Source: Ryuthela nishihirai
Taxonomy: Eukaryota; Arthropoda; Arachnida; Araneae; Heptathelidae
Assembly (NCBI GenBank): GCA_038380435.1
Contig: JAWZYU010000009.1
Coordinates: 69,159,901-69,223,900, forward strand
Direction of reading: 5' to 3'
DNA length: 64,000 nucleotides
Under the pieces are notes generated by a model. It did not search any database and had not been told where the DNA came from. It saw only the letters and a list, made by a program, of their open reading frames with translations. Shown in pieces: positions 21,739 through 32,526 of this stretch (position 1 is its first letter; every line of letters begins with the position of its first letter). Both the position numbers and the translations under genes were made by a program.

Positions 21739-22727
21739 TGAAGTAATAAAAGAATACTCTACCATTGAACAGAACGAGCTTCATCAATTAGTCATTCGCT
21801 ATGATGACCAGAACCAAAATCGTAGAGAAAGCTGATCTAGCTAAAAACTTTGATATAAAACAATCCTTAAAAACGTTTTTCGCCAACGCATGAAACAGAG
21901 CCAACAAAAATTCCTTCTTTTCTAAACCTAAGCGACGAAGTTTCAATTTTTCGTTGTATTTGACTCCATAAATAAGGTTACCTTTATACTTTCAGTATAA
22001 AAGGAGAAGAAAAATCTTTTCTACTTTTTTTTTATTCCTATAGTGCCTTAGAGCTGAGCCATTAAACCACGTCTTGTGTGATAGAAGCTTTGGCGTTAAG
22101 CTTCAGTTCCCTAAGCCTGGGGAGATATGGGCAGTATGCTTTTGCTTACGGACACCCAGCTGCTCTGGTGGTTGAGATGGGTTCATCATCATCGGGCGGG
22201 GATTACGCAGGAACCCTGACTTCGCTAGTGAAGGATTATGGGTGGTTGATTGATAGATGTGGCTTATCCTTCTACCTTGACCACAAGGATACACGACCAT
22301 AAGCTTGAGGGCATCTAGTTCCCGAAATGAAAACACAGCACTCTGCAGAGTCAAGCTGATTAGTTGCTGCCTTGGAGCAGGAACATTTCCCTTGTCATAC
22401 GAGCGCCTACTTACCGCAAAACCGGGGCAATCTGAAGGAATAGCTCTTCGATTATCCCAAATGCTAGTTTCTCGATGTTGTTATACGAAATATTTCCCAT
22501 CGTGACAAATGATAAGCACCCGTTTTGTTTACTGTTATTGTTTGATTGAATTCATAAAAGTTATAAATCTCGTTCTAATAAGAACAATACTACAAGAACA
22601 AAGCTGGCTGTGCATATGAAGGACAGGAACTATCTTAATGAGAGAAAAAGGGGTGAAAGGTCATAACTATGCACTAGGAGAATTTACGAACAGAATTGAT
22701 GTGAAAAAGTTATAAAAGTTATATACA
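21739..22727. other. Unannotated stretch with a weak open frame
   Basis: A 74-codon frame at 22078-22302 (serine/glycine-rich; begins MIEALALSFSSLSLG) has no domain I recognise. Its region is GC-richer than its surroundings but lacks convincing splice context. No repeat is recognised. Confidence 0.4.
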
Positions 22728-22729
22728 TA

Positions 22730-23946
22730 CACTGAAGATTCAAAGCATTATGACCACCTGCTTAATATAATATTAGTCCTCCACGTTCTGCCAAAACAGC
22801 TCTTACCCGGCGAGGCATGGACGCTACAAGATTTCTAAAGGTGTCTTGTGGTATCTGGTACCAACACGTTACTAGTAGATCCTTTAACTCTTGTAAGTTA
22901 CGTTGTTGAGCCACCGTAGATCGAATATGTTCCAACCTAAACGACAGATGCTCGATTGGATTGATGTCTGGAGAATTTGGAGGCCAGGGCAATACCTGGA
23001 AGTCTTCCTCGTGTTCTGCGAACCAGTCTTGAACAATCCGGGCAGTGTGGTATGGTACATTATCCTGCTGAAAGAAGGCACTATTAGAGGTGAATACCTT
23101 TGTCATTAAAGGATGTACCTGGTCTGCAATGATGTTTAGGTAGGTGGTAGACGTTATAGTTTTCTGCATATGAATGACTGGACCAAGGTTTCCCAGCAGA
23201 ACATTTCCCAAGGCATTACACTTCCTCCACTGGCTATTTTCGTCCTACAGTGCATCCTGGTGACAACACTTCTCCAGGTAAATGATGCACACATACCATG
23301 CCATCCACATGGTGTAACAGGAAACGAGATTCATCAGACCAGACGACCTCTTCCAATCATTCAAGGTCCAGTTTTGATGCTCACGTGTCCATTGTAGACG
23401 CCTTCGACGGTGAGCTGTGGTTAGCATGGGCACTAAGAGCAGCATGCGACTGCGCAGTCCCATTTTCAGTAGGGTTCGATGTATTTTGTGTTGTGACACA
23501 TTACTCCCGTCAGCAGCATTCAAATTACGGGCTAGTTCAGCCACAATATCCCTTCTCTTGGCTCGTACCATATGGGATAGCTTTTGCTAACCTCTAGCAT
23601 CGATGAGCTGTGGTCAGCCAACACTTTGCTGGCGTTTTGTGGTTTTTCCCTCCTCGAACCACTTTTTTAAGGTACTAACCACGGCTGACCATGAGCACCC
23701 CGAACAAGCCTTGCTATCTCGGAAATGATCTGACTCAGTCACCTGGCGATTGCAATTTGACCTTTGTGAAATTCAATTAGGTCCGCTGCCTTTCCCATCT
23801 GAAGAACAAGAATAACACTGTTTAACAGAGCTCGGTATCAGGCGGTATTTATACCTTTTCATGACCTTCGCACACGGCGTCGTTTACCTGCAGTTGCTTC
23901 GATTTGCATAAAGATGTGCTGACCATCATGTTTTGTCTCTTCGGTG
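22730..23946 (-). mobile_element. Tc1-like transposon, 1.2 kb, TA duplication, DD36E spacing
   Basis: The left end starts CACTGAAGATTCAAAGC after TA (22728-22729). The right end reads TTTTGTCTCTTCGGTG before TA (23947-23948). The two ends are imperfect TIRs over about 30 bp. The transposase occupies almost the whole interior on -, with little untranslated sequence. The TIR interior includes TATGACCACC, shared with the tiny hairpin element at 53763. Confidence 0.92.
22762..23798 (-). pseudogene. Tc1-family transposase, DD36E type, broken
   Basis: Starts at the ATG complementary to 23796-23798 (MGKAADLIEFHKGQI), followed by helix-turn-helix-like sequence with stops (IAR*LSQIISEIARLVR). The middle frame (23245-23571) and the C-terminal frame (22762-23211) are out of register. 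The C-terminal frame contains the second catalytic D in FFQQDNVPYHTA and the E in SPDINPIEHL. I count 36 residues between them, not the 34 typical of classic Tc1, matching the DD36E (Incomer) group described in the literature. The protein ends AVLAERGGLILY. The stops and frameshift make it inactive. Confidence 0.88.
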
Positions 23947-24066
23947 TATCTGTCATGTCTCTCTAATGTATTTATTTTTATTTATTATTGTATTATTATT
24001 TATCATTGTATTTTTATTGTATTTTTTGTAAATATATATATGTATTAAGTGTGTTTTTGGAGGTGC

Positions 24067-24589
24067 TGTTGTGAGGATGTGACTCATAGCTGTTTGCTTT
24101 CAGGTCTAAGCTGGCTGCCTGCACATGCTGGCCAGTCGGAAACCCTTTTGCAACTATTTACAACCAGCCTCTGTCTCAAGTTCTAGTGCTAGAGACTACG
24201 GCAGCAATAATAAACAACAGTCTGGATATCGCTGTCAAACAGGAAGGACGTTTGAACACGAGTCAAGGGACGCTGCTCTTACTCAAACAAAGCCTTTAAG
24301 GAGAGGGTTAGGTTTGCGTGAACCAGGGTTCAGTTCTATGTAAACTGAGATACTATTCTGTGTGAACCACGTTGTAGGCAAGGATTGGATATCCTTTCGC
24401 CGAGTTTGAGGTCGATAAAACGAGAATCAGTAAAGCGCAGATCTCCACCTCATTGCATGATTGTTTGCAGCAGCAAAGTCCACGGAATCGAGCGCATCCA
24501 CAGCACGTGATTGTATATAAATGTGAATAAACTGTCATCAATATACAACTCTCGTGCTTGAATTGTTGGACATATCTCTACATACATCA
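24067..24589 (+). mobile_element. Possible solo or orphan LTR (gypsy-like)
   Basis: Begins TGTTGTGAGGATGTGACTC and could end ...ACATACATCA. TATATAAAT (24514-24522) and AATAAA (24526-24531) lie in LTR-like order near the 3' side. After it comes CTTGGCCAGCAAG, where a primer-binding site would begin with TGG. No gag or pol frame and no second LTR are in the window, and no target duplication was verified. The call is tentative. Confidence 0.33.
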
Positions 24590-25334
24590 CTTGGCCAGCA
24601 AGTCTGAGGCATACGTCGTTACGGGTGTAAAAAACCGCGAACCTGTGAGTTCACCTAAGCAATAGTGAATTTAATTAAGGGACTTAGCGATCACCTCTGC
24701 TAAAGAGCGATATTTATGTCATCGGAGTCGCAACACGGCGCAGTTCAGTTCAGCAGCATAAGTGATTTGATGTGGAAGAAGAACCTGCGTCCTCTCTAGT
24801 TTGGTGCAGTTCAAGCAGGATATCTAATTTCGTGTGACGAAATAAAAATCTGGGTCGTTCCCTTTGCCCACGACAATATGGCTGCTATGTTAATTAATAA
24901 ATTACCAAATAGGTTTGCAACAAGAAAAGTATGCAAGCATTTTTACTTCCCACTTACGTAACTGTATTTTAAGTTTCGAGAACATTTATGTTTCGAGAAC
25001 ATTTATGTTCTAGAATTTCAATCTAAATACAAACAATATATAGCCAATAAATATATTGTTTTGTATTTAGAGCAGGTTTGTGTAATCCCAAATATCAGGC
25101 AATGTTCCTGTTTCTAAGGGCAAAAATTCCTGTTACTATTAAATTATGAGTTGCATTGCTCTGTTCATTGGTCACGAAATGTGCTTCTATTATAATGTAC
25201 ATTATTAGCAATATTCAACAATACTCATTATATTACTAAAAAAATTAAGCATTTATTACGAAATGATTTTATGTAAATGTTTCTGTAATATTTACAAAGC
25301 GTGTATATTTATATATTGAAATGTTAAAACTACG
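24590..25334. other. Unannotated stretch, possible LTR leader and a stem-loop
   Basis: If the LTR call is right, 24590 to about 24890 is leader. A 17-bp direct repeat (GTTTCGAGAACATTTAT) occurs twice near 24975-25010. CTAAATACAA...TTGTATTTAG forms an imperfect stem at about 25022-25070. Confidence 0.4.
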
Positions 25335-25941
25335 ATTACCGTATATTTCCGCAGATAAGACGACCTTCAGATAAGACGAGGTATAAATTTTCGTCAAAGT
25401 TTTATAGTTTTAGCATATATCTGTCCTATAAGACGACCCCAAACTATCAAAGGCCTATGAATTTAGTTTAGATCGGCGATCATCATCTGGATAATAATAC
25501 TGTATAGCGTATACGGAATTATGTCCTATTCGCAAACATTCGCACTGATTCGGGCATTCGGGTAATGACCTTGACTATTCACAAAAGCGTCGTATGGGCT
25601 ATTCTATTTTGTGGACATACCCTACTCTGTACTGGTAAATAATTACGGTTTGTCCGTTTTTTCCTTAGTAACTCAATAAATATAACTTTTAATATTTATT
25701 TTGTTTTAGTATTGTTTTACTATTACAATGTAATGTATTATATACTATTACAATGTAATGTATTATCATATAGCGTATTTAAATAATATGATAGATTTTT
25801 CGATAAGTTGTAGTAATAATGGTTTCAATTTATATAAATTTCAATCTAATTTTTTTTGTATCTGTCCTATAAGACGAACCGGATTTTGGGGGCCTTTTTT
25901 ATGATTCAACTATCGTCTTATCTGCGGAAATATACGGTAAT
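25335..25941. mobile_element. MITE with 29-bp perfect TIRs
   Basis: The left TIR at 25335-25363 starts ATTACCGTATATTTCCGCAG, and its exact reverse complement is at 25913-25941. Sub-terminal ATCTGTCCTATAAGACGA occurs in direct orientation near both ends (about 25421 and 25860). The interior has a 23-bp tandem duplication (ACTATTACAATGTAATG..., about 25719-25763). There is no transposase. The TIRs extend to ATTA...TAAT, so a TA or TTA(A) target is possible. Confidence 0.9.
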
Positions 25942-26048
25942 TGATTCCTTGCTTAGATATGTATTATTTACCTTTCTGTATTATGTATTTATTTTTCATG
26001 TTTAAGTGAGAGCAATTGTATGTGTCGAAGTGAGTACTGAATTGAATT

Positions 26049-26285
26049 CGCGGCCTCGGTGTCGCAGCGGTATCTCATTGGTTCGCAGTGACACTTTAGC
26101 TACTGAAGTCCGGGTTCGAGTCCTGGGCTAGCATAGTTTTCTGTTTCTTTGGCGACAGCTCTACCTGAGGCAGTGGTCAGTAATAATTTTGGTCTTAATA
26201 GGGCATGTCCTTGTATGAGATGAGCCGTCCAAACTAGGAATAGTTTCTAGGACCCTTCTCCATCTTATACCTTGCAAATAAAAAA
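26049..26285 (+). mobile_element. SINE3 reference copy
   Basis: A tRNA-like head (CGGCCTCGGTGTCGCAGCGG; B box GGTTCGAGTCC at about 26111) is followed by a body with GAGGCAGTGGTCAGTA and AGGGCATGTCCTTGTATGAG and an A-rich end. The body is unrelated to SINE1 and SINE2. A second copy, reversed, is at 48305-48503. Confidence 0.8.
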
Positions 26286-26830
26286 AGTAATCGAAAAATT
26301 GCTATTAAAAATAATACATTGGTGAGCATAAGTTAAGTCACAACCCCATTTTATGAGAAAAGGAAACTAAATTCGAAATTCTCTAAGTTCTAAAATAAAT
26401 CTTTTGTTTTAAAATGTGTGAAGATACGTTAACGATCTCAATCAATCTATCCAAATCTCAAATTTCAGCAATATTCGTTATGCATTTAAGAAGTTATGGA
26501 AGTTTCGATACGTAACAATAGCAATGGCAATCACAGTATTTAGCCTTAGTGTTAAAACTTAAATAATAAGTATTTTTCGGGACGTTTAATAAAATAAGTG
26601 TAATGTTTTAGCAGTTTGTGTCTGTAATTCTTTCAATATTAGTCAATATTGTATGAGTTTCATAGCAGTGCATTTTTTATGTTAAATATTCTAGCTTCCA
26701 TAGCGCTTTAAATACCAGCTATTACTGCTGAAAACGAGATTTACATAAATTTAAAAGAGATCCTTACTTTGTCTTGTCACACTATACCATAAGAAGCTTA
26801 TTTAGCTTATTTTAAAGAGTTTTGTTCACC
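26286..26830. other. Unannotated AT-rich stretch
   Basis: No recognised gene or repeat. Confidence 0.5.
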
Positions 26831-26837
26831 AGTGTAA

Positions 26838-27045
26838 ATTGTCCCTTAAGCAGTTGCTTGCCACAGAGATCTGACAGGAGCCTATCTGTATAATAATACT
26901 GACACTCTCGCCGTAGAAAGATCTATGAAAAAGACAAGAATTCAGAAGAAAGTCAACACCAAAAAAAAACCCATGTTTTACCCAGGGATCGAACCCGACT
27001 CCTTTGGTACGCAACCAAACAATCTAACCATTCGATAGTCCACCA
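26838..27045 (-). mobile_element. SINE2, diverged, full length
   Basis: The reversed tail (AAGCAGTTGCTTGCCACAGA, TCTGACAGGAGCCT) is at the left. The B-box complement (GGGATCGAACCC) is near 26985, and the head runs to GATAGTCCAC. It is considerably diverged, with an A-run expansion before the B box. Confidence 0.85.
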
Positions 27046-27354
27046 AAACTCCCGTGAAAATATCCTGTTGTCGACGCATGCAAAGCTCCCTAACCTCCAG
27101 TTCTCACAAACACGATGCAAAGTCACAAATCACTGCGATGTTCAGCTGAGTTAAGAAGTTTAAATTATCAATTGCCTTGTGAAACCCGAACTAATTTGTT
27201 TACTACTGAAGACCAGCCAACGATGAAATCTAATAATAAGCACATAAACTCAGCTCTTTATCTTATTTACTTCTGAGGTCTCTTAGATTATTATATCTGG
27301 CGAAAAGACGAAAACCATTAGTTTAATATTAAGGATCGGTTAATGTGCTAAAGA

Positions 27355-27680
27355 CAATAATGAGTGTGATGTAATCAGCACGCCTATTATTCAACAGCGG
27401 TGACGTCATGGCCTTCACTTAATTCAGCGAGAGAATGGTGGAAGCAGCTTCATTAGCAGGCCCTTTCGCTTGAGTTCGCCGGGCACAGACCCTTCCTTAC
27501 GCTTTGGATAGGTATGCAATTAAGAGAGCCCTTTCTGTCACATTCCATATAACGAAAACTTAATTGACGGCTTAGTCAAAAATGCTCCAGGGGGTATCGT
27601 TAAAGAGGAACTGTGACGTTCGCCAGTGCTTCGTTGGTAATATAAAGAGGACAGGCTTCGTTAAATTTTGAAGAGATCCT
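27355..27680. promoter_or_regulatory. Candidate enhancer-like island 1
   Basis: Non-repetitive island with a palindromic CRE (TGACGTCA, 27401-27408), several TAATTGA/CAATTAA homeodomain-type motifs and higher complexity than its flanks. No open frame of note. It shares motif types with the island at 49.7-50.1 kb. Regulatory function is inferred from composition alone. Confidence 0.25.
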
Positions 27681-27689
27681 ATATATTTG

Positions 27690-28090
27690 TGTTTATCTAG
27701 CTGTTATTTTCCCCCATTGGACTCTAATGGATATAAACTTAAATTGCAAAATACTACCAACAGTTTAAAAAGCGAAAAAATTAAATTACGTTTCTTTCCG
27801 TTTTTTTTTTCTATCGTAGTCGCTGAATGACTTGTCGGTCGATTCTTATATTCTTTTTGGCATGTTGATTCTTCTGATTAAAGCCATGCACTTTCTCAAG
27901 TTCAATTTTTTTAAGATTTATAAAGAAATCAATTTACTGCTTTTATTTTAATTTCTGTACAATTTGCGTAATACAATCTGTAGAACACGAATGTGTCGAT
28001 ACTAATCTAGTCAATTGAAAAAAAAAAAACGTTTCTATTAGTAGAATGCAAGGCAGGATCTAGGGTGAAAAAGCCGCTCCTTTGAGAATT
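27690..28090. other. Unannotated AT-rich stretch
   Basis: Nothing recognised. Confidence 0.5.
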
Positions 28091-28105
28091 TAGTAAATGA
28101 TGGGG

Positions 28106-28488
28106 TTGGGTTGTTTTACCTCTGAGCGGCAGTTTTTTGCACACCATGGGCTAAATGGACAGGTCACATGGACCCCGAAGGCTCAGAGTAGGTTGGGGGA
28201 GGGGACCCACTGGAACAGCTGTTGGGAGACAGATGGTAGCCTCCCGTCAAGGTCATCCAGCGTGTTCTTTAACGTGCACAGGGTATGGCTCTCCCTCACA
28301 CGGGGCCACGGCTTAACGTCCCATCCGACGGACGGCGGCCTTTCCAAGCCCATCGGTGTCCCCTACTGACCGTGGGCAGGACGGGGAATTTTGCGGAGAT
28401 AAATCTCAACGCTGATCCAGCTGAGACTCGAACCTGGGAACTACAGATTACGAGCCTGGCGCGCTACCGACTGAGCCACCCCCGCCCC
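28106..28488 (-). mobile_element. SINE1, young full-length copy, 13-bp TSD
   Basis: Complete and close to the consensus. Flanks GTAAATGATGGGG (28093-28105) and GTAAATGTTGGGG (28489-28501) differ at one base. Confidence 0.96.
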
Positions 28489-28501
28489 GTAAATGTTGGG
28501 G

Positions 28502-28925
28502 AGGCAAAAGAATAAACTTATGTGCATTTCATGCATTTTTCAACCAATTGTAAAGATCTTTAAAACGGAGGGGAAATGTTGCAGTGTAGGATTCTTATCC
28601 CCCCCCGCCCCCTCTCCGGAACATTTTTCCTGTTCCATCGAGTCACTTCCCGACCTTAACACCGTTTTATTTCGTTTCGTTTTTCCAAATTTGAGCCAGG
28701 TAGAAGGTGTCGTTGATTTCGCTACCAAATAAACGGTGCGTGCTCTAATAAATGTGTGTGTATTAACCTTTTTAAAGAGCCAACAGACTATTTATATTTC
28801 TTTATTTTTGAAAATTATTATTGATGAGCTCAGAACATGTTTTCTTTTGTATTTGTCCATTTCTTGTACTGCTTTTCAAAAAAAAATTATTTATAATTTT
28901 GTTTCTCTGTAGACATTCAACTTCT
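28502..28925. other. Unannotated stretch
   Basis: Overlapping 62-79 codon frames on both strands around a CCCCCCCCGCCCCC tract at about 28600. No recognised gene. Confidence 0.45.
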
Positions 28926-28928
28926 TTT

Positions 28929-29426
28929 TGGCGCTGTCCAACTAGCGGCCCGCACAAGGTTTTTTGTGGCCCGCGAACAAAATCAAGTTTTTACTTGAAA
29001 TTCTAAATAAGTATCTATAATCCACCTTATAATTTTTTTGTCAACTTATATTACTTTACCTGATATGCAATCTTCAATTTACTCATTCTATTTGCAATTA
29101 TTATTTCAACTTACTCATTCTAATCTTATTGCCCAACAACTACGGCCACAATGCTCCGATTAAATTTATTAACTATTTGATAAGGTTTAGAAAATTTATA
29201 TTGGTTTATTATTACTTATTATTTTTCGTATAAATAAAAGATTTTTTGAGGTGACATGAACTGACTTTTCAATTACCTATCCTGTCCCTATTCTTTTTTT
29301 TTTGGCCCGCGAAACAATGGCGGAAGAAAAAGTGGCCCGCGAAACAATGGCGGAAGAAAAAGTGGCCCGCGAAATATTGGCGAAAGGAAAAATGGCCCGC
29401 GATCTTAGAGAAGTTGGACAGCACTG
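28929..29426. mobile_element. hAT MITE with GGCCCGC sub-repeats
   Basis: The left end GCTGTCCAACTAGCGGCCCG and the right end AAGTTGGACAGCACTG form hAT-like TIRs. A 30-bp unit (GGCCCGCGAAACAATGGCGG...) is repeated in tandem with starts at 29304, 29334, 29364 and a fourth partial at 29394. The left terminal bases are decayed and no 8-bp TSD could be matched. Confidence 0.75.
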
Positions 29427-29593
29427 TTATAAACGATAGATGAAAAATCTTCTTGAATTCAATTATCTATGTAGGAATATTCATTTGTTGAGTTTCTTTC
29501 AATTCAATTCTTGAATTAAATAAGTACTAAAGAAAGATGATATTACTTTTTTTTACAAACTTTCCATAGTGCTAATTTCACTTATAAAAAAAA

Positions 29594-29821
29594 TAAATAC
29601 CTCCTCAAGCAGCTGCTTGCCACAGAGGTCTGACAGGAGCCTGTCAGTTTATATGCCAAAGTAGAAGATCTGAGAGGATGGCAGGACCTCAGCAGAAAAA
29701 CAACACGTAAAACCATGCTTTACCCAGGGTTCGAACCCTTAGATCGAACCCTTTATCCAGGGTTCGATCTAAGGAAGGTCCCTTAGATCAGCAGCCAAGC
29801 GCGCTAACCACTCGGCCGTAC
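29594..29821 (-). mobile_element. SINE2, full length, B-box region duplicated in inverted form
   Basis: Tail complement CTCAAGCAGCTGCTTGCCAC at the left; head ends CACTCGGCCGTACAG. The B-box area contains TAGATCGAACCCT followed by AGGGTTCGATCTA, a perfect 13-bp inverted repeat not found in the other copies. Confidence 0.92.
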
Positions 29822-30110
29822 AGTGGGATAAATTTGGAAAAGGTCGAAACTTTAAATTAATAGTGTAAAAAATCTAGTTCTCTGCTCCGTCGTGGGGAGG
29901 CAGAGATCAACTTTTTTTACTTTAAACTAAAAATAGAAATTACGCTTTTTTTTTATCTTTGCATGTAGCAATGATCTTGTAGCAATGAAATACTGCTTAT
30001 ATCTTATACAGAGAAATGAAGTTTTACTCTATGTCTGAAATGAATGCATAATCAACAATGTGTTCAGTGTATTAACTATATACAATTAATATAATGTAAA
30101 TGTCATCTGT

Positions 30111-30443
30111 GGGGATCCGGGGTGGCGCAGTTTATAGAGTGCCAGGCTCGTAATCTGCAGTGCACAGTTTTGAGTCCCAACAGTGCTAGTCGTTGATATT
30201 TATCTTCTCTAACCCCCATCCTACTCTCGGTCAGAAATGGAACACCGATGGCCTTGGAAAGGCCGCTGTCCGTCCGGTGGGACGCCACATCTGAGCACGT
30301 TAAAGAACACGCTTGAAGAGAGGATGCCATCTCTCTCCCAGCAGCTGCCCAGTGGATCTACCCCAACTTTCTCTGAGCCTTTGGAGTCCTTGTGACCTGT
30401 CCATTGTGTGGAAAAATAAGTGTCACTCAGAGGTAACATTTTC
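30111..30443 (+). mobile_element. SINE1, diverged
   Basis: Head GGGGTGGCGCAGTTTATAG, core shortened (CACGTTAAAGAACACGCTTG), tail AGTGTCACTCAGAGGTAAC. The next SINE1 inserted at its very 3' end. Confidence 0.85.
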
Positions 30444-30825
30444 TTTTGGGGGCTTCAGTCGGTAGCGCGCCTGGCTCGTAATATGTAGTTCCCAGGTTCG
30501 AGTCCCAGTTGGGTCAGCGGTGAGATTTGCCTCCACAAAACTTTCCGCCCTGACCACGGTCAGTAGAGGACATCAATGGGCTAGAAAAGGTCGCCGTCCG
30601 TCGGATGGGATGTTAAGCCGTAGCCCAGTGTTCGAGAGAGCCATACCCTGTGAACGTTAAAAAACACGCCGGATGTCTTTGACATGAGGCTACCATCTGT
30701 CTCTCAACATCTTTCCAGTGGGACTCCTTCCCCAGACCTTCTCTGAGCCTTCGGAGTCCTTGTGACCTGACCATTTAGCCCATTGTGTGCAAAAAAGTGC
30801 AGCTCAGAGGTAAAACAACCCAATC
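30444..30825 (+). mobile_element. SINE1, full length, inserted at the end of another SINE1
   Basis: Head GCTTCAGTCGGTAGCGCG, B box GGTTCGAGTCC, tail AACAACCCAATC. The TSD AACATTTTC is at 30435-30443 (the tail of the preceding copy) and 30826-30834. Confidence 0.93.
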
Positions 30826-30834
30826 AACATTTTC

Positions 30835-31617
30835 CGTTCCCTGAGTTGGCTTCGTTTTTTTTTTTAACTTTGACACCTTAAGAGTTAAAAATACTCTTAA
30901 GAAGAGTAATTTTAATTTAATTCTTTCATTCAACTACTAGATGAGAAAATCCAAGAGTTAAAGTTAAGACAATTCTATAAAGTTTTCCGGCTATCATATC
31001 CAATGGAATATGGTTAATCTTGGTCGCAAAAAAAAAAAACGTGTTTTGTCTTCAAAACATTTTTTTCTTGGTAGTTCAAACCGAAAACTAATCTCGTATG
31101 ATATAGTTATATAACTTTTAACGGCATAAGCAGACTTCTAAAGCATCCTGCGCTAGTTTCCGAAAGAATCTCCACGTGGTTTTGCAGTTCCTTAAATTAA
31201 ATTTGCGGAAGCAAATCATTTGACGAAAACATATTTTGCTAAGGAATGCAAATCAGGCTTCGTCATCGTTTACAAGCTCAGTAAAATTAGATTTCGTTTC
31301 TGATGTTTAAAAATTTTCGGAGGACACTTCAGCTGTTTTTTTCTTCTGATTTCTGGCGATTGTAATTTCCCAACATAGAGTACGTCTTCATAAGACAACC
31401 AAAGTTAAGTCTTACCGGGCTCTAAGTAAATATTTGAGATAGCTTCGATGCTGGGTTGCTTGTTTCTAAACATCTGGCACATATGGATGCATTTTCTGTT
31501 TCATCTAAATAACTGAGAATTTGTGAACAAAAATATAGTACTTCTCCGAAATAGGATGGTGTTTGCAAAATAATAAAATAAACACATGAATAAAAAATTG
31601 GATAAACGGATACAAGC
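30835..31617. other. Unannotated stretch
   Basis: No recognised gene or repeat. Confidence 0.5.
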
Positions 31618-31619
31618 AG

Positions 31620-31998
31620 TGTTGATTTACCTCTGAACTGCTCTTTTATGCTCTCAATGGGCTAAATGTACAGATCACAAGGACCCCAAGGGTTGAGAGA
31701 ATGTTAGGCGAAGGGAACCGACTAGACAGATGTTAGGTGATAGGATGACTTTAACAGGAAGCCTTCGGTTAAAGTCATCCAGTGTGTTATTTAACGTACA
31801 CATGGTATAACTCTCCTGCACACGGGCCCACAGCTTTACTTCGCATCTGACGGACGGCGGCCTTTTCAAATCCATCGATGTTCCTTTCGGACAGAGGGCC
31901 GCATGATTGGTTAAATATCGATGCTTTCAAAGTTGGAACTCGAACCTTGGAAATGCTGCTTTCAAGCCTGGCGCCCTGCGACTGAACAGCTTTCGCCC
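31620..31998 (-). mobile_element. SINE1, old diverged copy
   Basis: Tail complement (TTTACCTCTGAACTGCTCTT), core complement (TTATTTAACGTACACATGG) and head region (GGAACTCGAACCTTGG; GCCTGGCGCCCTG). It belongs with the more diverged variants at 34.0 kb that share GAGGGCCG...TTAAATAT. Confidence 0.85.
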
Positions 31999-32138
31999 TT
32001 ATGCATAAAAAAATCAAATATTCATGTTTTGTTACTATAAGGGAGAGAAAGCTATGGGACTTCTCCATCGCAATTACAAGAGAATTCAATACTCGTGTCT
32101 GAAAATTATAAGTCCGATCTTTCGCACATGGGCTTCTA

Positions 32139-32522
32139 GGTTGGGTTGTTATACCTCTGAGCGGCACTTTTTTGCACACAATGCGCTAAATGGCCAGGTT
32201 ACAAGGACCCCCGAAGGCTCAGAGAAGATTGGAGGAGGGGACCCACTGGAACAGCTGTTGGGAGACAGATGGTAGCCTCACGTCAAGGCCATCCACCGTG
32301 TTTTTTAACGTGCACAGGATATGGCTCTCCTGCACACGGAGCCACGGCTTAACGTCCCATCCGACGGACGGCGGCCTTTCCAAGCCCATCGGTGTCTCGC
32401 CCATTTTCCAAGCCCATCGGAATTTTGCGAAGATAAATCTCAACGCTGACCCAACTGGGACTCGAACCTGGGAACTACAGATTACGAGCCTGGTGCGCTA
32501 CCGACTGAGCAACCCCCGCCCC
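32139..32522 (-). mobile_element. SINE1, full length, internal rearrangement
   Basis: Complete, but the segment between the core and the head is altered: CAAGCCCATCGG appears twice (about 32379 and 32409) and the CCCGCCCTGCCCACGGTCAG part is missing. Imperfect TSD: CGCACATGGGCTTC on the left and TGCACGTGGGCATC on the right. Confidence 0.92.
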
Positions 32523-32526
32523 TTTG

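Noticed and set aside
22078..22302. Host gene exon (74-codon serine/glycine-rich frame)
   Set aside because: No recognised domain, no clear splice sites on both sides, and a competing antisense frame of similar length.
28929..29434. Exact 8-bp TSD for the GGCCCGC MITE
   Set aside because: CTTCTTTT on the left and TTATAAAC on the right do not match, so no TSD is claimed.
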